Notes under the pieces: generated by a model
What the model saw: the letters and a program-made list of their open reading frames with translations, nothing else
What the model was told of the DNA's origin: nothing
Databases searched by the model: none
Translations under genes and position numbers: made by a program
Shown here: piece by piece, positions 58,601 through 63,385 of the stretch
Position numbering within the stretch: position 1 is the first letter of the stretch
How the letters are laid out: each line of letters opens with the position of its first letter
Source: Gari tellinella
Taxonomy: Eukaryota; Mollusca; Bivalvia; Cardiida; Psammobiidae
Direction: 5' to 3'
Assembly: GCA_922989275.2 (NCBI GenBank)
Contig: OV277861.1
Coordinates: 13,230,540 to 13,294,539 of the forward strand
Length of the DNA: 64,000 nt

Positions 58601-61496
58601 ATACGTGTATTAAATTTTGATTTTCATGTGTATATGGACAAGACCTTTCCATGCAGCAGGCCTCGATCTAACCGGTAGCCCGGTAGCCTGAGGCTACTTG
58701 AAATTGCCAGGGGCTACTTGAAATTACTGGTTGGGTAGTCCGATAGGCTACCTATTTTTCTGACTTGAAATGTCCCTTTTTAATGTTAAAATACGATTTA
58801 ATGATAAAAACTACGATCTGTTGGTACTATTCTGAAAGCTAGGGAAATACGCATACACCGATTTGTTTCCGGAAGTTATATGTTTGATAAAACAAATAAA
58901 CCGCTCCAAATAAACCGCACATGGATAATGATTAGCGAATTAGACCGCGGGATTCCGAATGTATAAGATAAAATTTATCCGCGTCTCGGTAGAGAATAAA
59001 ACGTGAGCGAGATTGCACCCATGAATTGACAATTGCAGACAGGTAATATAATTTCTTTTTCACATTTTTTGAGAAGGTAACAGGCCCGTGATCTTTCCGC
59101 AGATCCGCGGATTGTATTGCCGCCGAAACCATTTCTGAGATTCGTCCAGATTCGTTGAGAAAATCTGACGACTATAAGGGGGGTGAGGTCTGAAAGTCGG
59201 TCGCGTCCACGGACGTGTTTTAGTCTGACCCGGAAATCGTTGTACATTAACATTAACGGTAACGGAAAAGTCCGAGTGTTCCACATCAATTTAACTGGTT
59301 ACCGCATTTGAAAACTCGGAAACCAGTCTTCGCGACAACACCGCTTTTCGAGACCAAAATATTTTTGTGTTTTGATGTTTGAACGATGTTTATAGATTGT
59401 CAATAATATGACAGCTTCCTAAAATAACAAGGTTAGCAAATTTAAAAGGGGTTTGATTATGATATTGTTTTTTTTCGTTAAGACCAACGGCAAGCGAGTC
59501 GAGAAGTCGGTACCATCGTAACGCCCTCGGGTGAAAACGACCCCGGATCAAAACGGCCCACCTATATCTTTTATTACAAATAGCCTAATTGAAAGTAAAA
59601 ATACACGAATGTCTGAAATGTATTCAACATTGAATAACCATGGTAGTGGCGAGATCAATCTACATGATCTAAACAATGCAAAATTTTGGAGAAGACCCCA
59701 ACCCCCAGGCAAAATAATCAGTCTGTTGATTTTGGTCAGCAATAGGAAGAACTTTTCATGGGTTTCATAAAAATATATAGATCTAGTTAGAACTAATTTA
59801 TCAAGAACTCATGTATAATTAATGACACAGACTTGCACAGAGGTGAATTTGTTATGTTTTTCGAAACCTTTATATCGAAAAGTTGAGGGGCTACCAGGGC
59901 TTGTTTTGGTCAAAATATCTGGTGATATTCGGTAGTTTTCCCCCCTCTGAAAAGTATGTTTGTTCCCCCAAATTATGAAGAAAAAAAAACCTCGTCTGAA
60001 TTTTCGTCCTCCGAGTAGGCGCCGTAATTTAAACTATGCGGCCCGTCATACAGTTTATAAATTTTATATGGACAAGTTACCAAAAAAAGACTGGCAAATT
60101 CCTTTGGGACAGGGAGAGGTTTAAAGGCTGATCTATGAATATCCAGGCTAATTTAGATAAAAAATATTCAGAAAAAATTACCTAAAATAATCCCAGAAAT
60201 GCCTCAGAAGCCACCTCCTGCAATGTAGATTTTAAAATTTTCCAGGGGAGGCCCCCCGTACCCCCACCAATGAGAGGGGGATACCCCCTCTCATACTCTC
60301 CCCCCTCGTGCCTTCGGCACTCGGTGAGCGCCACAGGCGCTCAATATTTTCCCCTTGCCCTGGCTACCAATATTTGCTGGGGGCTACCAGATTTTCTAAG
60401 CAGGTAGCCCCATGGGCTACTGACAGAAATTGATTAAGGACAAGGCCTGTGCAGGCTAAAAGGGTGACCTTGAGTGTGCTTTTAAGTTTCTAAATGTGAA
60501 GGGGCCTCCGTGGCCTAGTGGTATAGTCACTGTGACTTAAATCACTAAGCTCCTCACCGCTGTGAGTTCGAATCCCAGTAGGGTCGTTCGGATTTTTCAT
60601 GTGGGGAAGCCTTCCAGCTGGCTTGCGGAAGGACGGTGGTTCTACACAGTTGCCGATTTGTGCCTAAAACAGTGCATAAATGACTTCTTGGGTCTTCCTC
60701 CACCTGTAATTAGCTGGACGTCGCGATATGACTGAAATACTGTTGAAAGCGACGTAACATCAAAACAAATCAAATCAATCTAAATGTGCCGATGGCTAGC
60801 TTTGTTGTCTCTCTGACAACTCTTGTTACATTACGTATAGTTGTTAATGTATACATATTTGATTTAAAACAATCTGAGTGGCTGCAAACTAACAACTGAT
60901 GTGTTCTTATTTAAAAGTCTGTATCTTGATACGTATTGCATCACGACTTAGATATTGCAATAAACCTTTTATTCTCACAGGCAATACGTATCATGATAAG
61001 TATCATTGTTAAAATGAAATATCAGGATACAAATCGTGAAGGAAATAACTGCCAATGCACAGCCCTATTGAATGTACATTACCCTATAGCCTTTAAAAGA
61101 GACGGTGACCAATGCAGGTTGAAAGTAAAGCAAAATGTACCTAAAAATGAAATTGCTCGTTTCCAATAAACTGAAAACTCTGTATAACACAAACCATTCA
61201 GGAGTCCTCTGGGCTGTGTCTACACTGTTTGCCAAGGATGAGTATAGATCTCGCCCATCACTATAAGCGGCTAATATCATACTCTTGCTTTATTTCCACA
61301 GTTCTACCTGGCCGTGGTGAACCTGACCACCAACGAGACCATCAACTACAAGCGCTACGACCACCTACATAACAAGGAGGGCAAGCTAGACAATCCGTTC
61401 AACAGAGGCTGGAAGATCAACCTACTAGAGTTTCTGTTAATTATCCCCCTCCCAGAGGAGTTTCTAGAGCCTGATGACATGAATGAAACCTTGTAA
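28535..61496 (+). CDS. Ankyrin-repeat DHHC palmitoyltransferase (whole gene)
   Basis: Joining 28535-28671, 31826-32232, 32575-32708, 33183-33325, 34618-34714, 36137-36289, 43789-43961, one of 53963-54128 or 55763-55934, and 61302-61496 gives 534 or 536 residues with every junction in phase. Residues 1-46 look unstructured, and about 55-260 are five ankyrin repeats. TM1 and TM2 lie at about 285-340, followed by DPG. The zinc-binding cysteine-rich domain and DHHC (400-403) come next, then TM3-TM4 from the alternative exon and TTNE (479-482). Family knowledge: such proteins attach palmitate to cysteines of membrane-associated proteins, and in HIP14/AKR1 types the ankyrin domain recruits substrates. 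The membrane domain here seems to have four spans rather than the six of HIP14. The exact orthologue is uncertain. Confidence 0.92.
28764..28925. mobile_element. MITE family E, partial
   Basis: Interior and central hairpin (CATCTCGAAGAGACGATTTT) of family E; both ends are lost. In intron 1, 92 bp after exon 1. Confidence 0.6.
29045..29265 (+). mobile_element. tRNA-derived SINE
   Basis: A-box-like TAGCTCGGTGATATAGCG and B-box-like GGGTTCAATCCTCGGCC are spaced as in tRNA. They are followed by a body (AAACCAAAGACTTAAAAATT, then CTTAGTGCTCAGGATCTCG) of a type I recognise from mollusc genomes. Confidence 0.7.
29960..30355. mobile_element. AT-rich palindromic element with ATCGATTAT motifs
   Basis: Many direct and inverted copies of TCGATCAATCATCG and AATCGATTAT; ends near TAGGGTTTCATAATCGG and CGATCATCGTTTAACCACTA. 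Probably a non-autonomous hAT-type element; the duplication was not resolved. Confidence 0.5.
30400..31360. other. Intron 1 stretch, no gene seen
   Basis: No exon with splice sites, RNA gene or delimited repeat found; a minus-strand open frame at 30920-31177 has no recognisable family. Confidence 0.35.
31376..31480. mobile_element. MITE family E, half
   Basis: Carries AGAGACAATTCTAATGAGTA and AAATAAGTGAGAAAATATTG from the right half of family E. Confidence 0.55.
31491..31751. mobile_element. TA-flanked MITE just before exon 2
   Basis: Terminal inverted repeats CAGTGGTAAATACTCTATTC and GAATAGCGTATTTATCACTG extend inward to CCTACCCATTTACGCG, about 36 bp, with TA outside. The interior is rich in AAACGCGT-type motifs. 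It ends 74 bp before the exon 2 acceptor. Confidence 0.8.
31826..32232 (+). CDS. Palmitoyltransferase exon 2 (ankyrin repeats)
   Basis: The acceptor ATTTTACAG/AATG and donor TTTAAAG/GTTTGT give 407 bp. It encodes residues 47-181 plus part of Gly182, with consecutive ankyrin units marked by [37 protein letters not shown] and [10 protein letters not shown]. Confidence 0.93.
32255..32487 (-). mobile_element. MITE family A
   Basis: Reverse orientation; one arm of the central hairpin is deleted (AAAGCAGCCTTAAGGCACAT). In intron 2. Confidence 0.75.
32575..32708 (+). CDS. Palmitoyltransferase exon 3
   Basis: The acceptor TGTTGCAG/GC and donor GAACAG/GTATGA give 134 bp, residues 183-226. It continues the ankyrin domain with [15 protein letters not shown]. 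Confidence 0.93.
32809..32935 (-). mobile_element. MITE family A, left half
   Basis: TTAACCCTCTCCCCCATAAA to the start of the arm; the central hairpin and the rest are missing. Confidence 0.6.
33183..33325 (+). CDS. Palmitoyltransferase exon 4
   Basis: The acceptor TTTCCAG/GATG and donor TTTCTG/GTTAGT give 143 bp, residues 227-273 plus two bases of Trp274. It holds the last ankyrin unit ([16 protein letters not shown]) and a basic linker toward the membrane. Confidence 0.92.
33505..33759 (+). mobile_element. MITE family B, full length
   Basis: AAACCTTTGAACCCTAGCCC to GGGATAAAAGAGTTTAA with a perfect GATCAGAGGGCTCC hairpin; the flanking TTAA is slightly eroded. Confidence 0.8.
33895..34146 (-). 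mobile_element. MITE family A, full length
   Basis: Reverse orientation with right end GGGGTAATGGGTTAA and a nearly intact central hairpin. Confidence 0.82.
34296..34540 (-). mobile_element. MITE family A
   Basis: Reverse orientation, intact central hairpin, right end TATGGGTTAATG; 78 bp before exon 5. Confidence 0.78.
34618..34714 (+). CDS. Palmitoyltransferase exon 5 (TM1)
   Basis: The acceptor CTATTTTTAG/GTC and donor TTTAAG/GTAAGT give 97 bp, completing Trp274 and encoding residues 275-306. [20 protein letters not shown] is the first membrane span. Confidence 0.92.
34939..35188 (+). mobile_element. MITE family A, full length
   Basis: ATTACCCCATTTCC to GGTAAAGGGTTAA, with a central hairpin slightly extended by an extra CACA. 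Confidence 0.8.
35619..35866 (+). mobile_element. MITE family A, joined to B
   Basis: TTAA at both ends; its right TTAA (35863-35866) is also the left TTAA of the following family B copy. Confidence 0.88.
35863..36112 (+). mobile_element. MITE family B, 24 bp before exon 6
   Basis: TTAACCCTTTGAACCC to GGGAGGAAAGAGTT with a perfect hairpin; it shares its left TTAA with family A and ends next to the exon 6 acceptor tract. Confidence 0.85.
36137..36289 (+). CDS. Palmitoyltransferase exon 6 (TM2, DPG)
   Basis: The acceptor TTATTTCCAG/TGC and donor AAACAG/GTAGAT give 153 bp, residues 307-357. The second span is [17 protein letters not shown], followed by STTDPGYLP, the DPG motif that follows TM2 in DHHC enzymes. 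Confidence 0.93.
36452..36651. mobile_element. MITE family G, diverged
   Basis: Carries GTCAAACTTACCCATGTTTT and the palindrome TTAAAACATGGCATAGCCA, ending TATGACTGTA. Confidence 0.55.
36685..36868. mobile_element. MITE family E
   Basis: CAGGGCCCCAGATAAG to TTATCTGGAGCTCTG with a perfect central hairpin AGAATCGTCTCAAAGAGACG. Confidence 0.78.
36948..37088. mobile_element. MITE family E, diverged
   Basis: CAGGGCCACAGATAAGGG at the left; the right side reads CCCTCTTATCTCAAGCCTG. The hairpin is degraded. Confidence 0.55.
37090..37228. mobile_element. MITE family F
   Basis: Perfect inner hairpin TCAGATTTGAGCATCTGCTC and outer CTTATAAA / TTTATAAG arms. Confidence 0.65.
37448..37670 (+). mobile_element. 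MITE family B, core shortened
   Basis: TTAA at both ends; the central hairpin is reduced to GTGAAGACCCTGATCAGGGTC. Confidence 0.82.
37864..38111 (+). mobile_element. MITE family B, old copy
   Basis: TTAACCCTTTTGAACCCTAG at the left; many differences in the core and right end. Confidence 0.6.
38182..39512. mobile_element. MITE with CAGGGGCCCG ends, split by a tandem-repeat element
   Basis: Ends CAGGGGCCCGTTCCATAAAA and TTCTATGAAACAGGCCCCTG, about 24 bp of inverted repeat. GTCTTGTGACATC and GATGTCACAAGAC extend the stem further in. The insert at 38249-39377 splits it. Confidence 0.75.
38249..39377 (-). mobile_element. Tandem-repeat element, copy 3 (reverse)
   Basis: Begins with the hairpin AGCTCACCTGGCACGAAGTG CC and ends GAGCGATTTAGGGCC, so it has the same termini as 14356-15496 in reverse. 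The internal array is unrelated: units of about 153-169 bp marked by TGGCCGCCAGTGGGTGGGGC at 38591, 38760, 38928 and 39081. Confidence 0.75.
39520..39955. other. Intron 6 stretch, nothing assigned
   Basis: No exon, RNA or delimited repeat recognised. Confidence 0.35.
39960..40210 (-). mobile_element. MITE family B, full length
   Basis: TTAA at both ends with CTCTTTCCTCCCTAAAAC and GACTAGGGTTCAAAGGG; perfect GATCAGAGGGCTCC hairpin. A family A right end follows directly (40235-40259). Confidence 0.87.
40511..40756. mobile_element. MITE family D copy 2, TA-flanked
   Basis: CAGTGGAGAATCTGTTATTC and its complement at the ends, TA outside, core GATCAGACGCCGGGTAACC. Very close to copies 1 and 3, so recently active. 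Confidence 0.88.
40921..41180 (-). mobile_element. MITE family A
   Basis: CCATTACTCCATAGATAC to GGCTATGGGCTAATGGG; hairpin slightly diverged. Confidence 0.75.
41180..41960. other. Intron 6 stretch, mostly unassigned
   Basis: No exon seen. A family I-like AGATTAATGTAAAACAGAAA piece occurs at about 41895-41955. Confidence 0.35.
41964..42205 (+). mobile_element. MITE family A
   Basis: CCCATAGCCTGTTTCTAG to GGGGTAATGGGTTAA; left TTAA eroded to TTTAG. Confidence 0.8.
42823..43318. mobile_element. Composite element L copy 1
   Basis: Outer inverted repeat CAGTGATAATTTTA, perfect at both ends; flanks TAGCGG and TAGTGG fit a 6-bp duplication with one change. Inside are short units (GAGTCCTTGAG), a family A core (about 42922-43072) and an extra TTAA element (43137-43277) that is missing from copy 2. 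Confidence 0.82.
43137..43277. mobile_element. TTAA element M, nested, with empty site in copy 2 of L
   Basis: TTAACCCATTAAGCC to GAGTTAATGGGTTAA, 137 bp plus duplicated TTAA. The matching place in L copy 2 (about 51394) has a single TTAA, so this is a clean insertion. Confidence 0.85.
43435..43683 (+). mobile_element. MITE family A, full length
   Basis: AACCCATTACCCCATAGC to GGGAATGGGTTAA with a nearly perfect central hairpin; 105 bp before exon 7. Confidence 0.85.
43789..43961 (+). CDS. Palmitoyltransferase exon 7 (DHHC catalytic core)
   Basis: The acceptor CTATACCAG/GTT and donor AATAACAG/GTAAGG give 173 bp, residues 358-414 plus two bases of Arg415. All zinc ligands of the cysteine-rich domain are present: C375, C378, H388, C389, C392, C395, H402 and C409. 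Catalytic C403 is in DHHC (400-403). The following [11 protein letters not shown] differs from the common PWVxNCVG form at the Trp. The donor phase leaves AG, to be completed by either alternative exon. Confidence 0.95.
44050..44277. mobile_element. MITE family C
   Basis: TTAGCCCATTTTATGC to CCCAGCATACAATGGGTTAA; long perfect hairpin AAACAGTTTTGATCTCAGAT with CAGGCCCCACA. Intron 7. Confidence 0.75.
44325..44655. mobile_element. MITE family I split by family A
   Basis: GAAGGACAAAAGTAATGCAG on the left and TTTCTGCATTATTTGTGTCC on the right are complementary halves of family I; a family A copy (44358 to about 44613) lies between. Confidence 0.7.
44358..44613 (-). mobile_element. MITE family A nested in I
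   Basis: TTAACCCATTACCCCATAAA at the left, intact hairpin with AAAATAAAGCAGAATGTGCC, right end TATCGGTAAAAGGG. Confidence 0.78.
44660..45500. other. Intron 7 stretch, nothing assigned
   Basis: AT-rich sequence without recognisable exon, RNA gene or repeat boundary. Confidence 0.35.
45541..45796. mobile_element. Inverted pair of tRNA-like SINE units
   Basis: A tRNA-like sequence (GTGGTGTAGTGGTTAGCATG, stem CTGGA/TCCAG around CCGGCAA, B-box GTTTGATTCCCGG) is present at 45695-45770 on plus. It recurs at 45597-45672 on minus, with outer arms ATCGGAAAAAGACGTTATG extending the palindrome. TATACATTTGTATA flanks both sides (about 45526 and 45798), compatible with a target duplication. Confidence 0.75.
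45950..46081. mobile_element. MITE family F
   Basis: Perfect 46-bp inner stem on AAGCATTTGATTGGTCAGAT; ends in CTTGGAGCCTG; left end eroded. Confidence 0.7.
46195..46325. mobile_element. MITE family E, diverged
   Basis: Carries CACACCATAGGGTTTAATGA and AATACATGTATTCACCATATC from family E. Confidence 0.5.
46812..47063 (-). mobile_element. MITE family A, full length
   Basis: TTAACCCTTTCCCACATAG to GGGGTAAAGGGTTAA; central hairpin with GCGCCTTAAGGCGC loop. Confidence 0.85.
47069..47200. mobile_element. MITE family F, diverged
   Basis: CAGGCCCCATGCTGAG with inner stem CTTTTGATTGGTCCGATTTA and its imperfect complement. Confidence 0.55.
47543..47794 (-). mobile_element. MITE family A, full length
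   Basis: TTAA at both ends; hairpin variant with ATACACCTTAAGGTGTAT at the tip. Confidence 0.86.
47897..48089. mobile_element. MITE family E with 6-bp duplication CTTATG
   Basis: CAGGGCTCCAGATAAGGGGA to CTTATCTAGAGCCCTG; CTTATG at 47891-47896 and 48090-48095. The best-preserved family E copy. Confidence 0.87.
48667..48819. mobile_element. MITE family F, full length
   Basis: CAGGCTCCAAGGTTATA to TATAACCTTGAACCCTG with inner stem TCAGATTTGAGCCTAGGC. Confidence 0.75.
49048..49240 (+). mobile_element. MITE family A, hairpin deletion
   Basis: A left and right ends present, but the centre is reduced to AAAGTAAATCACATTCTGC. Confidence 0.72.
49581..49828 (-). mobile_element. MITE family A, diverged
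   Basis: AACCCAAAATATATTTATTCC to the right end GGTCGGGGTTAA; hairpin worn. Confidence 0.6.
49984..50490 (-). mobile_element. MITE family A, split by another A
   Basis: TTAGCCCTTTCCCCAATAG to GGTGTAAAGGGTTAA; a second A copy (50122-50374) sits at its internal TTAA (GTAGCTTAA/AGCAGA). Confidence 0.85.
50122..50374 (+). mobile_element. MITE family A nested in family A
   Basis: TTAACCGGTTACCCCATAGCC to GGGGTAATGGGTTAA. Opposite orientation to its host; TTAA duplicated at the junctions. Confidence 0.88.
50469..50996. repeat. Minisatellite: 8 perfect 66-bp units
   Basis: Units start at 50469, 50535, 50601, 50667, 50733, 50799, 50865 and 50931; I see no differences among them. Each starts with the last 22 bp of the adjacent family A element (ATGCTATGGTGTAAAGGGTT) and adds 44 bp of neighbouring DNA. 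Because 66 is divisible by 3, the minus strand stays open as a 22-residue repeat. This is almost certainly not a protein: no splice or coding context. Confidence 0.95.
51079..51439. mobile_element. Composite element L copy 2, 6-bp duplication CTGATA
   Basis: CAGTGATAATTTTA and its exact complement at the ends; CTGATA at 51073-51078 and 51440-51445. Contains GAGTCCTTGAGACAAACATT units and a family A core (about 51179-51330), co-linear with L copy 1. Confidence 0.88.
51684..51943 (+). mobile_element. MITE family A
   Basis: TTAACCCATTACCCCATATCC at the left; right end TTGGTTAAAGGG; hairpin tip altered. Confidence 0.75.
52192..52243. mobile_element. MITE family C fragment
   Basis: Ends GGCTAGCATGCAAAGAGTTAA; only the right end remains. 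Confidence 0.5.
52405..52550 (+). mobile_element. tRNA-derived SINE, plus strand
   Basis: A-box-like GTGGTCCAGTGGTAATGC, B-box-like GAGTTGGATCCCC, then GTCCTTCGGATGAGACTTTT and AGCTTTACACTGGGCATCTG. Same family as 19775-19925. Confidence 0.7.
53019..53270 (+). mobile_element. MITE family A, upstream of exon 8a
   Basis: TTAACCCTTTACCTCATAGCC to GGGGGAAAGGGTTAA with a perfect AAAGCAGAATGTGCCTTAAG hairpin. Its right TTAA is shared with the next copy. Confidence 0.88.
53267..53471 (+). mobile_element. MITE family A, tandem second copy
   Basis: TTAACCAATTACCCCATAGCC to GGGTAATTGGTTAA; hairpin diverged and part of the right side deleted. Ends about 490 bp before exon 8a. Confidence 0.8.
53963..54128 (+). 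CDS. Palmitoyltransferase exon 8a (TM3-TM4, alternative)
   Basis: The acceptor CTCGTTGTAG/GCAT and donor TTTATGATG/GTAAGG give 166 bp. The first base completes Arg415 and 55 codons follow, giving two hydrophobic spans: [13 protein letters not shown]… and …[18 protein letters not shown], split by a short NLYGWDW loop. The codon phases in and out equal those of exon 8b. The N-R-H-W-F-Y-G-F start is the more ordinary form after a DHHC domain. Probably mutually exclusive with 55763-55934, since using both causes a stop. Confidence 0.9.
54350..54422. mobile_element. MITE family I
   Basis: AAGGTAAAAGTAATTGAGCA and GCATTACTTTTGTCCTGC arms; short form. Confidence 0.45.
54425..55090. other. Intron between exons 8a and 8b, unassigned part
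   Basis: No further exon seen. A search by eye for an in-between coding segment that would restore frame if both 8a and 8b were used found none. Confidence 0.4.
55251..55592 (-). mobile_element. MITE family A, double hairpin, between 8a and 8b
   Basis: Reverse-oriented A with a partial internal duplication: two full palindromes at about 55377-55446 and 55476-55545. Right end GGGGTAATGGGTTAA. Opposite orientation to the copies upstream of 8a and downstream of 8b. Confidence 0.85.
55763..55934 (+). CDS. Palmitoyltransferase exon 8b (TM3-TM4, alternative)
   Basis: The acceptor GGTTTGTTTCAG/AGTT and donor GGCTTTATG/GTAAGT give 172 bp. The first base completes Arg415 and 57 codons follow: [20 protein letters not shown], then a loop VLDENWNP, then [19 protein letters not shown]. 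It aligns by eye with exon 8a through F-x-G-F-x-x-S-V-x-V-N and ends, like 8a, in a Met codon followed by GTAAG. Frame rules allow either 8a or 8b, never both or neither. Confidence 0.9.
56008..56074 (+). mobile_element. MITE family A, cut by hAT insertion
   Basis: TTAACTCATTACCCCATAG to AAAGCAGGTTGAATGT; the rest is lost or displaced by the element starting at 56075. Confidence 0.7.
58657..60449. mobile_element. 1.8-kb transposon with CAGGCCT ends
   Basis: Inverted ends CAGGCCT and AGGCCTG, flanked by TGCAG on both sides. Repeated GGCTAC / GTAGCC motifs lie in the subterminal 100-150 bp of each side (pointing inward and outward). No transposase frame. Superfamily not determined. Confidence 0.65.
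60499..60778 (+). mobile_element. SINE with 10-bp target duplication
   Basis: TCTAAATGTG at 60489-60498 and 60779-60788. Head GGCCTCCGTGGCCTAGTGGT and GAGTTCGAATCCCAGTAGGG, body, and tail AAATCAAATCAA. Close relative of the minus copy at 22504-22782. Confidence 0.9.
61077..61150 (+). mobile_element. MITE family A fragment
   Basis: CATTACCCTATAGCC to AAAGTAAAGCAAAATGTACC; may be the separated continuation of the copy cut at 56074 or an independent one. Confidence 0.5.
61302..61496 (+). CDS. Palmitoyltransferase exon 9 (TTxE and C-terminus)
   Basis: The acceptor TATTTCCACAG/TTC gives phase 0 entry; 64 codons and stop TAA at 61494-61496. It holds the end of TM4 (FYLAVVNL), the TTxE motif TTNE (479-482), then [15 protein letters not shown], the region that forms the PaCCT-like tail of DHHC enzymes, and an acidic end. 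The GC content is clearly higher than the surrounding introns. No strong poly(A) signal is obvious just after the stop. Confidence 0.93.
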   Translation, partial: FYLAVVNLTTNETINYKRYDHLHNKEGKLDNPFNRGWKINLLEFLLIIPLPEEFLEPDDMNETL

Positions 61497-61600
61497 TGGC
61501 CTCATGCTGTAGCATATATAACTAGCTGCCTAGTTTTATAATAGAAGTTTTAATGTTGTTGTGTAATTTCTACAAGCAATAACAAGCTGATATTGAAGTA

Positions 61601-61785
61601 CAGGCGAATTTCGATATCTGGAACTCGGTTAAATCGAACATACCCATATTTCAAAGTGGCTTAGCCATGTTTTAACTTTGAAATATGGGTATGTTCGACC
61701 TAACCGAGCATGAAATAATGCAGTTCATGTGTAGAACTATCAGATAGTTTGAGTTAAGCGAGTTCTAGATATCGAAGTTCGACTG
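61601..61785. mobile_element. MITE family G, full length
   Basis: CAGGCGAATTTCGATATCTG to TAGATATCGAAGTTCGACTG with TA outside and palindrome CATACCCATATTTCAAAG inside. Probably in the 3' untranslated region or just beyond. Confidence 0.78.
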
Positions 61786-61851
61786 TATTTACAACAGTCA
61801 TATTCTTGCCAACTCTCCAACTGTTGTCTAGAAATGTAGTCAAACTTTTGT

Positions 61852-62066
61852 TAACTCATTGCATGCTGGATAGTTTTCTTGTCTGCAACTTAATTGTCGA
61901 CTTCTACTTTTCTAAAAAGAGATTTGTCAGAATTTTTTTTCAAATCAGGGTCATAATGTCAAACAGCTTGGATTCTGATGAGAAGCCGCATTATGCGGCA
62001 TCTCATCAGGATCCAAACTGTTTGCAAAGGTTATTATTGTTTCACGGCTAGCATACTAAAAACTAA
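61852..62066. mobile_element. MITE family C
   Basis: TTAACTCATTGCATGCTGG at the left; hairpin GATGAGAAGCCGCATTATGC; right end worn (GGCTAGCATACTAAAAAC). Confidence 0.75.
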
Positions 62067-62111
62067 GCTGCAACTTAAAACTGACCTATGATTTAACAGT
62101 AACTGTTGACA

Positions 62112-62322
62112 CATTCAATCTTAGGGATGAGTATACTTTTCATTAACAAACAGAGTATAATTTGAAGGGTATACTGTCTTATACTATGCAAACAGTGTAG
62201 ATCCTGATCAGAGGGCTCCCGCAGGAGCCCTCTGATCAGGGTCTGCACTGTTTGTCATTATGCAATATATTGTTAAGATCAAACCCTTGACAGTATATTT
62301 TAAATATGGAGTAGACTTAACC
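62112..62322 (+). mobile_element. MITE family B, diverged
   Basis: Perfect core GATCAGAGGGCTCCCGCAGG and CACTGTTTGTCATTATGC; right end merges into the next family A copy. Confidence 0.68.
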
Positions 62323-62562
62323 CATTAACCCATGGCGCTTTCTAGTTTTGAAGACAGGTGACTGCTTAAAGTAGGTTGAAAGTAAAGCAGAATGCACTTT
62401 TAGGTGCAATCTGCTTTACTTTTAGTCTACTTTAAGCTACAGCTTCTAGAATATAGAAATAATATTTCTTATGAGGCATTTTCATGACTGTATAAATTGG
62501 AACTTTTTTCTTCAGTGGAGGAATAAATGAAAGGCTTAAAAATGTGCATCTATGGAGTAATG
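62319..62562 (+). mobile_element. MITE family A
   Basis: TTAACCCATTAACCCATGGC to TATGGAGTAATGG; hairpin variant with GCACTTTTAGGTGC. Confidence 0.75.
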
Positions 62563-62564
62563 GA

Positions 62565-62768
62565 ACCCAATACGCCTTTGATTTATTTCTCCACTGAAGC
62601 AAATATTCCCAATTTTTACAGTCATGAATATGTATCATAAGAAATAGTTTCCATATCCTAGCAGATTGTAGCTTAAAGCAGGCTGGAAGTAAGGCAGAAT
62701 ACGCCTGAACCTGCTTTAAGTAATCAACTATCTTCAATACTAGAAATAGGCTATGGGGTAACGGGATA
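62565..62768 (-). mobile_element. MITE family A, hairpin arm deleted
   Basis: AACCCAATACGCCTTTG to GGGGTAACGGGATAA; only one arm of the core remains (AAGGCAGAATACGCCTG). Confidence 0.68.
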
Positions 62769-62967
62769 AGGTATAATGTATAATGCTGGTGAATTAGTCT
62801 GAGTTAAGTAAAGATATTCAACATGTTTTCAAGCAGTTCATATTCACAGAAAGCATTTACCTGGTATGTTTGAAGCCAGTCAAGTTGGTAAAGAATGGTC
62901 ACTACCAGTTGGCATGATATTACTGTTATTCTTTAATCTAAAACTTTTATTTCAGGAATTGAGGCAG

Positions 62968-63222
62968 TTAACCCATTACCCCATACAAATGCCTTTTTTA
63001 TGTCTTTTATATTTCCTCCAGTGAAGAAAAAAGCATCTTTTTGTACATTCATAAATATGAATCATAAGAAGTATTTTCTATATCCTATCAGATAATTGCT
63101 TAAGGCAAGTTGAAAGAAAAGCAGAATGTGCCTTAAGGCACATTCTGCTTTACTTTCAACCTGCTTTATGTGGTCAAATATTTTCAGTACTAGAAACAGG
63201 CTATGGGGGTAATGGGATAACT
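62968..63222 (-). mobile_element. MITE family A
   Basis: TTAACCCATTACCCCATAC to GGGGGTAATGGGATAA; perfect AAAGCAGAATGTGCCTTAAG hairpin. Confidence 0.82.
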
Positions 63223-63385
63223 GTGAGGTAGTTAACTGTTACCTCTCAGGTTAAAGGTTTACCTTTTACCATGGGAAACAATTATTGAAGATATTTGCCA
63301 ACATATTGCATCCAGATTAGGTCCCTGAAATAAGGGGCCTGATCTGGATCAATACTGTTTGTTTAACAATACTGAAAAAGATTAA

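Larger units (their letters stand above)
56394..60840 (-). mobile_element. Tandem-repeat element copy 4, about 13 units
   Basis: Starts TTTTTAGCTCGCCTGTATGA (a worn form of the AGCTCACC hairpin end). It carries about 13 repeats of about 152-166 bp, marked by TTTCATAGTTGGTATGTGTG from about 56526 to 58437. A second transposon (58657-60449) and a SINE (60499-60778) interrupt it before its far end near ACAACTCTTGTTACATT. Confidence 0.7.
56075..61067. mobile_element. hAT element, 8-bp duplication, swollen by nested insertions
   Basis: Left end TAGTGGTGTAACGAATC and right end GCACAGCCCTA; TTGAATGT at 56067-56074 and 61068-61075. The hAT body itself (TATTGCGATGGCAATAC at the left, ATATTGCAATAAACC at the right) is short. 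About 4.4 kb of other elements fill the middle. Confidence 0.72.

Noticed and set aside
58932..59289. Overlapping minus-strand open frames of 66-104 residues
   Set aside because: They lie inside a non-autonomous transposon, resemble no family, and overlap one another in different frames.
58657..60449. Calling this element hAT
   Set aside because: The flanking repeat I can support is only TGCAG (5 bp), not 8 bp, so I left the superfamily open.
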